NCBI RefSeq assembly: GCF_019175385.1
Contig: NC_083337.1
Coordinates: forward strand, 167,661,713 to 167,725,712
Direction: 5' to 3'
DNA from: Lycium barbarum
Taxonomy: Eukaryota > Streptophyta > Magnoliopsida > Solanales > Solanaceae
Length of the DNA stretch: 64,000 nucleotides
Each line of letters begins with the position of its first letter. Positions within the stretch are counted from its first letter, which is position 1. A program made the position numbers and the translations under genes. The notes below the pieces were generated by a model. The model was not told the origin of the DNA, ran no database searches, and saw only the letters and a list, made by a program, of their open reading frames with translations. This document shows positions 1 to 11,239 of the stretch, in pieces.

Positions 1-345
1 CATGCTTTAAGACTCCGAAACTTCAATATTTTATATAGAACTTTAGTTATATTTGTACAATTAATAAAATATGCCCAACACATCAAGAATACGTGATACT
101 TTCAATTGTCGTTTTAATAGTTGAAAAGTGCTCGAAATCCTTTTTTGTTTGAAGACTTGTAGTCATTAGCTTTAAGTTATTTATCTTTTAGGGTTTCGTC
201 TTATTTTTAAATTAATGCTTAACTTTATTTCCAATGTGTTACGTTTTTTTTTTATTAGCAATAATAAAGACTAATGATAATATTTATAAATATGCAAAAA
301 ATGTATAATATTTACGATAAATTGTACAACACTAATGTATATACA
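1..345. other. AT-rich flank, no gene seen
   Basis: AT-rich sequence with T-runs lying downstream of the plant-mobile-domain gene, which is read on the minus strand. I see no coding sequence, terminal repeat or RNA gene. It probably contains the 3' UTR of that gene. Confidence 0.5.
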
Positions 346-893
346 CTATCGAGGATGGGTCCCACATGTAGTATGGCGGAGACTATCCCTAGGCCTAAGG
401 CTCATACCATCCCCACCGCCCTCGCCATCGTCTCCGTCGCCCTTTTTCCTCTTAATAACCGGGCGCTCCAAGTCATGATCATCTCCTCTTCCCCTAGCCC
501 TTGCGCCCTTAACTAGAACGTGCTCCTTCTTGGGATCTTGTCCCGCTGGCACGCTCAGAACCTCAAGCTGAGCTGGGTCTGGAAACTGGACCTCTTCCTC
601 GTCGGGAGTCGCCACCGCAGGCGCCGAAGGATGAACCTGAAAAATATATAAATATTAGTACCATTTCTTATTTATGTTGAATACATTAACGTTATTTATT
701 TAATCAAACCTGTGTGTCAACGGGCGCCTGAGAAGGCTCCTGAGATGGGTCTGTAGCCTCCTGAGATGGGTGTGATGGTGAATATGAAGTAGTCTCCTGG
801 ACGAGATGCTGTTCGAAGTCCAAGTAAAGGTTATAAAAATTAAATAAACATTTATCTTATATTGAATAAAATTAGTTTAAGTAAAAAACTTAC

Positions 894-1181
894 ATGCGCC
901 TCGGTAGTCTCATGAGAAGACACCTTTGCCTCGGCAGGCTGATGAGAATGCTCCGGAATGGGCAGCTCCTGTGGACCCACTGGCGCCGAATCCTAAAATA
1001 TGAAAAAAATGAAATAATAAGTACTTTAAATGATCAAATATGTATATTAAATATTGACCTTATATTGAATAAAATTAGTTTTAAGTAAAAAACTTACATG
1101 CGCCTCGGTAGTCTCATGAGAAGACACCTCTGCCTCGGCAGGCTGAGTGGGTGGCTCTGATGAACCCGCTGGCGCCGAATC
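894..1181 (-). repeat. Tandemly duplicated exon-intron unit inside the PMD gene
   Basis: Exons 894-992 (99 bp) and 1098-1181 (84 bp) are copies of one another, both ending in residues SSHETTEAH. The adjoining introns also match: both exons are followed on the minus strand by GTAAGTTTTTTAC and preceded by CATATTTTAG or TATATTTTAG. The repeat period is 204 bp. Both lengths are multiples of three, so each copy is phase-neutral and only changes the number of Pro/Glu/His-rich segments in the C-terminal linker. Confidence 0.75.
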
Positions 1182-1212
1182 CTAAAATATAAAATATTAC
1201 TAAATAATGAAT

Positions 1213-1215
<3 letters not shown>

Positions 1216-1256
<41 letters not shown>
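1216..1256. repeat. (TA)n microsatellite in a PMD intron
   Basis: About 20 uninterrupted TA dinucleotides inside the intron between the exons at 1098-1181 and 1305-1856. Confidence 0.95.
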
Positions 1257-1260
<4 letters not shown>

Positions 1261-3382
1261 AAATAAATAATTTAAATGAACAAATATGTATTTTAAATAC
1301 TAACCGGGATCAAAAACTCATCAAAGTCAAGAATCCGGGCTCCCTCTGAATTCCTCACAGGCCGCTCATCAGCTAATGAAGCGCGTAACGCCGCCCAATC
1401 AACGTTATCACGCTCCTCCATGTATGCATTATGGCTTGGCTGTGATGAAGACCCGGGTATCTCAGCAAGTAAGAGCGCCGACGTAAACGTAGGTGAGTCT
1501 CCAGGTGAGCTGCCACCGGCCTGGAAGGGCTGCGGATGGACTAGACCGTGAACGCCCTCTGGAATGGGATCGGCCTCATCCGCCTCATCTACCAGTCCTC
1601 TACCACCAGGTCCTCCGGCAGCAGCGCCGCGTCCTCCGGCAGCACGGTGTCCTCTGCCAGCACGGCCTCCTCCTCTGGGAGCCCCCGGTGCTGCCTGATA
1701 CTCAGCCTCCGGAACAGGCTCCGCCATGCACCTAATCTCTCCTGCCTGGCGGATACCATCCTCGGAAATCCTAACCATATCCGCGGCAAGCCCCGCAAGC
1801 CCAGTGTAAGGCATATGCTCTAACCCCAAGGTGCGTAAATGCTGTACGGCCACCAGCTGCATTTGTGTTTAACAGAAACAAAAAAAGTTTATTTTTAAAA
1901 CGTAACAATTAATGAAATTAGACAAATCTAAATACGATAAACCTACCAATGCCTCGTACTGCCCCGCGAGTGCTGAATATCCTACATCCCTAGGGGAACG
2001 CAAAGCTGGGTTGCCAATCAATCGGCGTGTGATCTGATGGTACCAGCACATGTAATGCTCAACGGGAGTCAAATGGCCGACCACCGCTAAAGTGCCCAAC
2101 CTGTTCTCCCAACGGTGGAGCTGAACATCCATGAAAGCCAAAAAATTATCATCAATAGCAGCCCGATCGTCCCGCTGGTAGTGTCGGAGCTCATGACGGA
2201 CATCAGGGGGTATACTCTTTGTATGTCCAAACTGTCGTAAGACACGCTCGGGCATGTGATCCTCTACGATGTCCAGGTGTATCAATGGACACCGCGACCT
2301 CCAAACCCCCTGACCTGCCCTACAGAAAGGGGGCAAACCATCTAATATAACAGCGTACGGCGTCCATATAAATAGCTGCATAACATATAAATACAAATCA
2401 GTGATCACCATGTAGAAAAGACGTTTAATTAAATTATTAATGTAAATATAAATAGTTTACCGCATCATCCGTCATGTGATCAAGCTGGTCCCGGAATGGA
2501 AGAATACTGTGGTGCGTATCGACATCCCGGTCAAAACCCGTTGTCCACCTCCTCGCATAAGGCATGTCAATCTCGAGGTGATGTCTAGGTACGGGCTGAA
2601 AAGGCAGCATTCTCTCCCACGCCCATAACTGTAAGCGATATTAGAAAATACGATTTTTTAGTCGCCCTTCCTTTCAAGAGGTTTGTTGACATTACAGAAA
2701 CGCAACTTAAATATTACCTGGAGAAAAGCAAAAAATCCACACATCTCTGACAGCACCAATAGACGCTCGGCACAGGCATCTGTAAAGATACGCCAAAACA
2801 GCACCGCCCCTGCTGTAGTCTCCCAAGCAGTCCAGATGCTCCAAAAAAACCAAGTAACGTAAACTGACAAAGGCACCCGATGAATTCGGGAACAAGATGC
2901 CTCCGAATATAATAAGCAGGTACAAACGGGCATGACGATCAACATCGTCCTGCGGGGTGCCGTCGCCAACCGGATCCAAACCCTCCAAATAAGTGCAGAG
3001 TGCACTAAGCTGAACCCGACTCTGTCCGGATATCTGGGCCGCGACATCAGGCACGAAGTGGGTGAGCCTAGTCAACTCTGTCACCCACGTCCGACCAGGA
3101 GGAGGCTCGTACCGAGTGTACAATGGATTTCCATCAACCCGCAATCCAAAGAGGACCTCTATATCCTCAAGTGTAATCGTGGCCTCACTAGTGCGAAGAT
3201 GGAAGGTGTGTGTCTCTGGCCTCCACCGCTCAACCATGGCCGTGATGAGCGCCCAATCATTGTACCCGACCAACGGACACGCAACGGTAGATGCCGCCCC
3301 GAAATAATATCTCCAACACGCGAGGATGTGGGGGGTGCTCGCGTAAAAGAGTCCACGTTCTCTGCAGCCTACGGGGACGAAG

Positions 3383-4696
3383 TGGTAACGTCCAAATACA
3401 CTCCTCAAAGAGAAAGTGTACACGGTCGTATGCAATATATTTACCCAACTATGAGTCGGGGTCGATCCCACAGGGAACAATATGCTAGGCGATTAAGAAA
3501 GTAAGGAACTTTCACCAACTACGCTAAAGCCAAACGATAAATAATATTTTGATTTTTGTTTGAGAAAATTATAACTAATGCGGAAATGTAAACTAACCTA
3601 GAAAGCGAGTAAAATGATCAATGGCCACAAGCATGGATAATAGGAGATTACACTCAAGTAACGATCCAACGTATTTTACGATTTTACAACTAAGAGCGGA
3701 TTTGTGTTGATAGATAATGATATCTAAAATCTCATTGAAAGTCTTCCAACCAAATCAATGAATTTCATTCTAAGCTTTTCCAAGACTTAGAGTGTGATAT
3801 TAGGTACAATCAATTTAACCTCAAGTAACTATCCTCTTCCGAGCTCAAGTTATTAGATGAGTTTAATGACCCAAATTCTTGTTAATTAATCTTTCCCAAC
3901 CTAGATTTCCTCTTCCAAGCTCAATCTAAGTAAATGGGTGAGCCCTAGGGTTAGCTACTCCCTTTGGAAACATTCAAGAATGAGATTAATTAAATCAACA
4001 AAGACCCACTTCAATAGCAATAAAAATCATTCAATACATAAGCAAAACAAGAGTTTCAATCCAAACTTTAATCAAGAATAGTTTCACAATCAAGATTCAA
4101 GTAATGGAATAAATACTACACACTTAGATATGCAATACAAAACAAGGAATTGAAGAAAGGATTAAGAAATATCTCATTGAAGTGCTTCCAATCTTCTCCT
4201 CCAATATTGTAGAAAAACCCTAGCCTCCAAAACTTGCAAAATGACCAAAGATAGAAAATGTTTTGCCCTAGCCTCTCTTTTGTAGCTCCCCCCAATTTTT
4301 CCAAGTCCAAAAAATGTCAAAATCTGCCCCCATATTTCTGTTTTTGCAATTCTGCCCGTTTTTGCAAAACTGTCCACTTTTTGACAGTTTTGCAAATCTG
4401 TCCCGTTTTTGCAAAACTGTCCAGTTTTGACAGTTTTGCAAAAATGTTCAGTTTGACCTCTTTTTGACTTTCTTTTCACTTGGTATCTTCCGATCACTCA
4501 TTTCAGCTACTTGGCTTGTTTTGCTCTATTTTGTTCCATTTTGGTCCATTTTGATCCATTTTGCTCTTTTATGCTCTTCGGGCATCTTTTCCTACAAAAC
4601 AACATAAAAACACAAAAAGTAACAACAAAAGTGCTTAAGGAGTCACAAAAGCTTAAGGAATTAGCGTCGAATATCGCGTAATTTCACGACTCATCA
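3383..4696 (-). mobile_element. Solo LTR (Ty3/gypsy, related to the Athila-like LTR), TSD CGAAG
   Basis: A 1314-bp sequence starting TG and ending CA is flanked by the perfect 5-bp direct repeat CGAAG (3378-3382 and 4697-4701). It ends with TTTCACGACTCATCA, the same terminus as the LTRs at 28418 and 43073. It shares blocks with them, such as a GGGGTCGATCCCACAG stretch and an AAAGTGCTT-rich end, but is clearly a different subfamily. No internal region or second LTR is present, so it is a solo LTR left by recombination. By comparison with the full element it lies in minus orientation. It interrupts PMD exon 1. Confidence 0.88.
4361..4443. repeat. Two long inverted repeats in the solo LTR's U3
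   Basis: Arms of 14 nt (4361-4374 with 4383-4396, core TTTGCAAAACTGTC) and of 15 nt (4407-4421 with 4429-4443, core TTTTGCAAAACTGTC) are exact reverse complements across loops of 7-8 nt. They sit about 250-335 bp from the outer U3 edge, a position comparable to the dyad cluster in the Athila-like LTRs. Confidence 0.85.
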
Positions 4697-4829
4697 CGAA
4701 GCCCAGTAGATATCCCTATACTACCGACCCATAATAACTCTGACCTATGATTGTCTTGCAAAGACAATACTGATCTATCAGCGGGCCCCGGGTGATCATC
4801 GGCCCCAGGGGAACATTCGGATCCATGAA

Positions 4830-5369
4830 AGAGTCCAGTCTGTACAAACTAAATTAGTCATTATTCTTGAAATGAAAGATAAATTATATTAACTAATCGA
4901 AATATAGCAGTAATATTTGTTTGGAACTATATTTTGAATATGTGATATATTTTTAGTTGACCAAATAGCCAACACAACTACGATAAAATTAAACTAAGAG
5001 TTCATATTCGTCGACCATATATTTTCCTATAAACTTTATATTTTTTTTCGTTAGCTTATGTATTTATGAAAAGAAGAACTTTAACTATTCTTTTTAAGAT
5101 AATTTTTTTTATTTAACATATATATTCATGCTTTTAAAATTGTATAGATTAACATTTCATAATCGTTTACAACTTGTTTGGATGGTTGTTACCTATTGTA
5201 TTATATTATGTTGTTAGTATAAATAAAATGTTTGCTTTGATTGCTATTTTAATTTTATTGTTATGTAACGACGAGAGGTTCTATTTTATGTAACGACTGA
5301 TTTGGTCCTATATAATACAACATAATACGATAAATGTCAAAACAATACATAACAATCATCCAAACAAAA
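4830..5369. other. AT-rich sequence upstream of the PMD gene, nothing assigned
   Basis: Low-complexity AT-rich sequence with several T-runs. No ORF of note, RNA gene or terminal repeat was recognised. It should contain the PMD promoter if that gene was ever host-expressed, but no clear TATA box could be tied to the uncertain start. Confidence 0.4.
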
Positions 5370-5640
5370 TGTTAACAATATAATAATTCATTACCAATCA
5401 ACTTCTTTCAATTCATAAAGAACATTTAATAAATACTCAATTAACAAAATAATAATTCATTAACAATTCATAAAATAATTAACCAAATTCAACTCATAAA
5501 CATATAACAAATTAACAATGTTAACAATTCATAAATAATTAACCAAATTAACAACTCATAAACATATAACGAATTAACAATGCATAAACATTTAATAATT
5601 AACAATTCATAAACATTTAACAAATAATGAATTAAACCAA
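5370..5640. repeat. AT-rich reiterated region (AATTAACAATTCATAAAC-type)
   Basis: Variants of a unit containing AATTAACCAAATT, AACTCATAAACATATAAC and AATTAACAATTCATAAA recur several times, followed by an A-run of about 18 nt at 5639-5657. It is simple-repeat DNA with no coding meaning; the minus-strand frame across it is a composition artefact. Confidence 0.6.
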
Positions 5641-6018
5641 AAAAAAAAAAAAAAAAACGGAACAGTGGCCTAAGCCACTGCCCCCAGCGATCAAACCCCA
5701 AAAAAAATATATATAAACATGCATGCAATATAATATATATAACAAAATAATAACAAAATTTCATAGTAGAAAACCTTAATCGAAGATTTTTTGTAGATAT
5801 TTTAATCGAGTTGTACCCCGCTTTTTCTCAAAATTCAAACTCAGAATCTTGCTCCTTGACTTGAATATACCGAGAATCTAAACTTTCCGGATGAAATTTA
5901 CTAGAAAACGACGTTTTTAATGGGTGGGGACCACGGAATCCTGCCCTCCAATGGCGTTTTTGAAAAAAATTGCCACTGGAGGGGGCAGTGGTGGAACCCG
6001 ATCGGGTTATAGTGATAA

Positions 6019-6191
6019 CTATAACGCATGATTGTACTGCGTTATAGGAGAGAAGCAAAGTCCTATAACGCAGTAAAATCATGCGTTATATGTTGGACCG
6101 TATTCCGTATAGCGCATTATTTTACTGCGTTATAGGACTTAACGGGGTCGTCTCCGTTAGTGCTATAGCGCAGTAAAATACTGTGCTATAG
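6019..6191. repeat. Array of four hairpins (TATARCGCA stems)
   Basis: Four consecutive inverted repeats, each a 9-10 nt arm, a 9-nt loop and the complementary arm: 6019-6047, 6064-6090, 6108-6134 and 6163-6191. Arms follow TATARCGCA / TGCGYTATA. Units 1 and 2 pair perfectly. Units 3 and 4 use TATAGCGCA on the left with one non-Watson-Crick position each, and unit 4 also changes the opposite arm to TGTGCTATA. The loop alternates between GTAAAAT-containing forms and their reverse complement. The array lies upstream of the minus-strand PMD gene. Confidence 0.8.
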
Positions 6192-6199
6192 GTACTTTG

Positions 6200-7186
6200 G
6201 TAACTTTTTTTTTATTGGGGCATTTTGGTTCAAAATGTTTTTTTTTTTTGAGCTATTTTGGTTCCGGACTCCAACCTAGGACCAGGTACTGAAGGATTAA
6301 ACGAGTCAAGTCTTATCATGCATGTACTAGTGATTTTACAATGCCCATCATCAATCAACTACTTCTCGGGATTTTCCTCTTCAATGATAGATAGATAGTC
6401 TTTCCTAGTGCGCCTCTCTCCATCATTTTCATATACTGTAATTTCTTATAAATTGGATAATTATTTCAATTTATGTGATATAGATTACATTATTGAGGTA
6501 ATTTAATAAAAATAAGATTTTTAAAATTTAGGCTTCAAACATATCATAATACTTATATGGCTATAGAATATTTAAACTTGTAGTTTTGAGTATATCATAA
6601 TAATTATATGGCTATAAAGCTTCTCATTTAAGGGTAAAATAAGAAGTGTAATATTACTTATTTCTAAGTAAATGTGTCATTCTTTTTTTTAATAGACTAA
6701 TTAGTAAAAAGTGTCACATAAACTTTTTAAAAAAAGGGAATATTCCAATAGATCAAAACTCTCATATATATTTCATTTTACGTGTCATTCTTTTCTTTTA
6801 AATCCGTTAGAAAGTGTCTTTTTATATTTGATAATAATTAACTTTAAATTTTTCATCTTATTCTTAATTACATTTTTTTATAGCTAAGAAAAAATATCAT
6901 GACATAGTAAAAATCATAATTTCAGCTCTTTTATTCTTAAACTTCAGCCTAGTTAAACAGTATCACACAAAAGGAAACAGAGAGATCACTAGCATTTTCT
7001 ACTAGGCTACTCTCCCGTTATTTTCATATTCCATGGAGTATATATACCTTTTGTATACAAAAACATTAGGATTATTTAACCAAATTTGAAGAGTTGTCCG
7101 TTGTTATGCGTCAACTTAACCTGACGATATATGAAAATTTACTATACAGACTGTAAGTGTCATAGAACATAAAATCTTTCTTATAG
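6200..7186. other. AT-rich stretch upstream of the dioxygenase exon, no gene recognised
   Basis: No exon matching the missing N-terminal half of the dioxygenase was recognised here. The sequence is AT-rich with polypyrimidine tracts and a polypyrimidine-AG (CTTTCTTATAG) ending at 7186 that could serve as the splice acceptor of the next exon. Confidence 0.4.
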
Positions 7187-8621
7187 TACTATATTTGCTT
7201 TGGGTGGTATTGGATCTTAATAGATGCTTGCTAGAAGAATATGGGAAGGAGCAGGCTAGGCTGGCTACAGAAATATTCAAGGTTTTGGGATCAGACCTAA
7301 ACTTGGGACCATTACAGTCCCAGTCTTATCTCTCAATAGCCACTGGTTTATTAAGAATCTATCGTTACCCTATATGCCTCGAGCCAGAAAGAACGTGGGG
7401 CATTGACGTACACACAGATAGCTCAGTCCTCTCCATAATACACCAAGATCAAGTTGGAGGCCTTCAAGTTTACAAAGATCATCAATGGCTCGATGTCAAG
7501 CCCCTTTCCAATACCCTAATCGTCAATATTGGTGACATGTTGCAGGTACGTGCTTTCACTAATTTGTCCATTTCATTTTTGCCTTTCTGTTATACTTCCT
7601 TCCGTCCCAATTTAAGTGGAAAAGTTTGAAATTTCGAGAATCAACCATATTTTTTTACCGGAATTTCTTTATATGTTTTTTTAAAATATTTTAAGTTGTT
7701 AATTATTGTAATTTATAATACTCCACTTTTTACGTAGTTTTTAAATATATAATATAAATTTTATGTCCGAATACACGGTCAAAGTTTAAAAGTTTGAATC
7801 TCGAAATTCGAACTGTGCACTTTTTGCGACTAAGTTACGTTATTGATAAATTATATTTTTGGTCCTTCTAATATACGACCATTGTTTTAAAAGGCAGTGT
7901 CAGGACTCGCCCCGGGGCTCGCTTCGGGGCAGGGCAGTGGCAAAACGCCCTGGGGCTAACGTGCGGGACTTAGTTCCTATGAGGCTTTCGCCCTAAGCGC
8001 CCAACCGTACGCCTTAAACACGCCTAACGCCCAACGCTCAGGGCTCGCCTAACAGTTCTTACACAAATTATATTTTAAATTCCTTAATTAAAATCATTCA
8101 CCCTCATAATTGTTTAACAAAATAATGATACTTAATAGTTTTTCATCTATAGAAATAGAAGATTGGGTGTAACTCATATAACAAGTCGTAGTATTGGATA
8201 TTTACTATTTGAGAACGTCGTGAGGGTGAATATCACTTATTTAAAAAAAAAAAAAAACACATAGCGGAATTGTACATTTTCACTTGTCATTGGTCATAAG
8301 TCCTATGTATCAGAATTATCATATAATGTTATTTTTTGTTCATGAAGAAGTTATGTTTTAATTGTAATATTGATAAATTTTATTGATTATTTGCTTATAG
8401 GGAGATAAAATAAATAGTATGATAGTAATAGTGTTTTAAGAAACTGTGTTTTTTTCCGTGTTTGAAAGTTAAAATGTTATAATTGTTTTGTATTTCATAA
8501 TAGCTTTTATTTCATTGTATCGTTTATACTTGTAAAATTATGTTATATATAATTATAAGTTATAAGCAGTGTATAATGAGCTTTGATCATTTTTTTTGTG
8601 AGGATCAAGCGCGCGCGCGCT

Positions 8622-8652
<31 letters not shown>

Positions 8653-11156
8653 TTCATTTATTTACAGTTTTCTTTTATTTTTTTTATGTAATTTTACCTA
8701 TTTAAAAATATTTATTGTAATTATATTATTTTAAGAAATACTAAAAATTAAATACCCATGGGGCTTACGCCCCGTGCCTCGAGGCTTACGCCTCGTCGAG
8801 GCGCATGTAAAACGCCCCGCCTTACGTCCCCGCCTTTTAAAACACTATATACAACTCAACATATTTAACTTTTAATTAATCAAAATGTGTGTTTTATGAT
8901 CATTTCACGTAAAAATGTATTGTATTTGTCACTTAATTAGAGAACTATATTACATGTCAAATATGGAGTAACAATGCAAACTTAACATAACACGTGAGCA
9001 ATTAAGTGGTTGAATGGTTACTAGGTGTGGAAAATTTGTGATGAAATGTTCATTGAAGATTCAATGTGCTTACCCACCTATGTTACAGAGATAAAATCAT
9101 ACTTAGTCGGTCGGGGGAAGCGGTAGGTTCGTGCTCCGCTTCTCTCGCACTTGCTTGCGTGAAGGCTTAGAGCCCTTTTCGCTAGGTCCAAAAGCTTCCC
9201 AAAAGATCTGATCTAACATTAATAATTGAGGGATCAAAAGTGCTATTAGCCTTTTTTTTTTTTTTAATAATTGTGATGTCCGAACTAGCTTACACGTAAC
9301 TCGTCAGTTCATATGTTACATACTACATCCCACCGACACATTTATGCACATGGAGCAGATAACTCTGTCCACCAAGGCGTGGGCAGATGAGAAAAAATCA
9401 CCTAGTATTTTTTATTTTGCTGAAATTTAAACATGAAATCTCATTATTCTCAATCTACTTCATTGGCAACTAGGGCACGTCCTCGAGTGCTTATCTTTTT
9501 CTAAATTTAACTTACATAGTTTTTTTATCATAAAATATTTTTCTACAAAAGAAAATTGAGAAATTTCATCTTATAGTATCATTCAATAAACTTATGGGCT
9601 TGTTTGGTATGAGGAATAAGGATAAATAATTCCGGGATTATATTTGAGATGAGTTTATCCCACGTTTGGTTGGGATAAGATCGCGGTATAATTAATCCCG
9701 GGATTGTAGTGTTATTTTATCCACGTAGAAGGATGGAATAATTAATCCCGACATAACTAATCCAGGATAAGTTATTATGGAATAACTTGTTTCCAACCAA
9801 ACGACCCCTATATAATCTTCTTTTTTCTTTATCATGGATTGCAATCCGGAAAATAATAAAGAAGAGAGAACAAACAAGATGAGATCTAGTATTATACCAA
9901 CCAAGATCTCATTATTCTTTTAATCAATATAGTACAATTTAGTGGACTGACATTTTTAACTTATACAGTCTTTTTTAATCATATATTTTCCTTGAAATTT
10001 CGAGAAAGAGAGTTTTACCAACCACTATTATACATTAATTAATCTCTTCATCATTATTGTAGTACAATTTAGTGGACTGACATTTAACTTATAGTATTGT
10101 CTTTTGTATCACACAATATTTTCCTAAATTATTGAGAAAGAGAGTCTTACCAACCATGATAACAGTAATTCGTTAATAACCATATATAATTTATTGGACT
10201 GACGTTTAAATCTGCTAGTCTCTTTTTTATTTATTAAGGGCCAGAATTTACATTAGTTAGTGACTATATGAGTATTACATTTTCTCGTTGATAGCACATG
10301 TAACTTACCCAACACTAGATCAGAACCTTGGAGTACGCACTTTTAGCAGTCATATAAACAATTACTATCCCAATTACTATACTAGAAAACTGTATGGAGT
10401 ACTGTGAAGTATTTACCAAGACAATTATTAAGATTACTACTTTCGCTCATAGATTTATTTTATCACTTCAAAAAAACCCAATGTCATGTTTTATGATATA
10501 AATTTATGAAACCATATATGATCAATTGTTTGGTTGGATAGTCGATGTATCAATAAAAAAAAAGCTTCTCAAATTTATCCTATCTGTGAAATCTAATCAA
10601 TTGTAGCCAGTAGGTTTTCACTCTATTTCTACGCCAACATGTCATGCTTGGTATGAATGTCCTATAAAAAATAGAAATTAGCGATGGACAAGATCCATCA
10701 TTGAACAAAAAAAAAAATGTTGCTAGAATTTAGGCACGATTAGCAACGAACAATCAAAAACTCCTACTTTAATGACGGTGTATTTAGACAGATTAGCAAC
10801 GAATCTATAGCTAATTTTTTTAGCATGCAGTAAAGATTATCTACATTACAGGCCAATAATACAAAAAAATTACAAACTGTCAGTTCACAAAATATAAACT
10901 CTTATTTAAAAGATGTGTTTGGATTGTACAGGCAATGAGTGACGACAGCTTTATGAGTGTGAAGCATAGAGTGAAGGTGAACAAACACGAGGAGAGAATA
11001 TCAATTGGTTATTTTGTGTTCCCTGCTGAAGATGCTATCATTCAAAGCACAAAGTACAAGCCCTTCACTTACGCAGATTTTCGAGCACAAGTGCAACATG
11101 ATTTGAAGACAGTAGGTCTCAAGACTGGTCTCCAAAAATATAGATTTACTGATTAA
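7187..11156 (+). CDS. Partial 2OG-Fe(II) dioxygenase, gibberellin 2-oxidase-like (C-terminal exons)
   Basis: Two exons joined in phase: about 7187-7545 and 10932-11156 (stop TAA at 11154). The donor is CAG|GTACGT at 7546; the acceptor TACAG ends at 10931. The family uses 2-oxoglutarate, O2 and Fe(II); the closest relatives I recognise are C20-type gibberellin 2-oxidases, which inactivate gibberellins in the cytosol. Visible motifs are the iron-binding HTD (HxD), the hydrophobic SIIHQDQVGGLQV core, INIGDMLQ-type residues before the splice, the distal histidine in VKHRV, the 2OG-binding RIS (RxS), and KPFTYADFRAQVQ near the end. The N-terminal DIOX_N half (about 100 residues) is absent. Either it lies upstream beyond the PMD insertion and this window, making intron 1 very long, or this is a truncated pseudogene. 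No stop occurs within the two exons. The exact substrate is inferred. Confidence 0.72.
7885..8842. mobile_element. Foldback/MITE-like element with TTTTAAAAGGC termini
   Basis: A 958-bp unit inside the dioxygenase intron. It begins TTTTAAAAGGC and ends with the exact reverse complement GCCTTTTAAAA. Subterminal GC-rich blocks (CTCGCCCCGGGGCTCGC near the left end, CGCCCCGCCTTACGTCCCC near the right) are partly complementary and contrast with the AT-rich body. I could not identify a clean target-site duplication, so the superfamily is not assigned. Confidence 0.6.
8609..8653. repeat. Compound microsatellite (GC)n(AC)n(AT)n
   Basis: Consecutive runs of GC, AC and AT dinucleotides within the foldback element; the three-part transition is directly visible. 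Confidence 0.95.
8843..9595. other. Intron sequence, possible decayed SINE, otherwise unassigned
   Basis: Part of the dioxygenase intron. A stretch at about 9003-9250 (GTGGTTGAATGGTTACTAGG, then a TCATTGAAGATTCAATG box and a GC-richer tail with AGAGCCCTTTTCGCTAGG) resembles a worn tRNA-derived SINE. The box matches are weak, so it is not called as one. No coding sequence was seen. Confidence 0.35.
9596..9808. mobile_element. MITE with TTTGGT-type termini
   Basis: About 213 bp starting GGGCTTGTTTGGT and ending ACCAAACGACCCC, which form imperfect terminal inverted repeats. Inside are palindromic AATCCCGGGATT blocks. It lies in the dioxygenase intron. The termini suit hAT- or Harbinger-type MITEs; no unambiguous TSD was found. 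Confidence 0.6.
9929..10211. repeat. Three-copy tandem repeat, period about 130 bp
   Basis: The phrase AATTTAGTGGACTGACATTT recurs near 9937 and 10068, and in diverged form near 10190. Each occurrence is followed by a TTTTCCT and GAGAAAGAGAGT-CTTACCAACCA block. The copies lie in direct orientation within the dioxygenase intron. Confidence 0.75.
10212..10931. other. Remainder of the dioxygenase intron, unassigned
   Basis: AT-rich intron sequence ending at the AG acceptor at 10931. At 10680-10830 the phrase ATTAGCAACGAA and variants recur, as in the reiterated ends of some CACTA-type transposons, but no terminal repeat could be placed. No coding sequence was seen. Confidence 0.4.
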
Positions 11157-11239
11157 GAACCTGTTTGGATAGGCTTATTTTAGGTGCTTTTAATTCAAAA
11201 TAGTTTTTAATCACTTTTGTAGTGTTTGGGTACAATAAT

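Larger units (their letters stand above)
346..4826 (-). pseudogene. Plant mobile domain (PMD) gene, eight exons, broken by a solo LTR
   Basis: Protein of the PMD/MAIN-like type often auto-named 'serine/threonine-protein phosphatase 7 long form homolog'. The family is domesticated from or carried by transposons; some host members act in silencing and meristem maintenance, but no function is shown here. Exons read right to left with GT-AG borders: about 4826-4702 plus 3382-2718, 2628-2461, 2375-1947, 1856-1305, 1181-1098, 992-894, 808-710 and 636-346. Family motifs are visible: ALITAMVERWRPETHTFHL and LEDIEVLFGLRVDG in exon 1, and the WAWERM start of exon 2 with no stop. The tail is a glycine/arginine-rich stretch ending CGTHPR. 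Exon 1 is interrupted by a solo LTR (3383-4696). It also shows an apparent 2-nt frameshift near 3258, because the family frame changes just before the ALITAM motif. Exons 2-8 look open, so the break may be recent. The start is uncertain. Confidence 0.8.

Noticed and set aside
4174..4497. 107-residue minus frame with repeated TGQFCKNG-like words
   Set aside because: Lies in the solo LTR and derives from its inverted repeats.
5828..6082. 84-residue minus-strand frame
   Set aside because: Its start runs through the hairpin array and no domain is recognisable; kept only as a possible part of the PMD-associated repeat.
7595..7815. Possible Stowaway MITE starting CTTCCGTCCCAATTTAAGTG
   Set aside because: The left end is convincing, but no matching right terminus or TA duplication was found.
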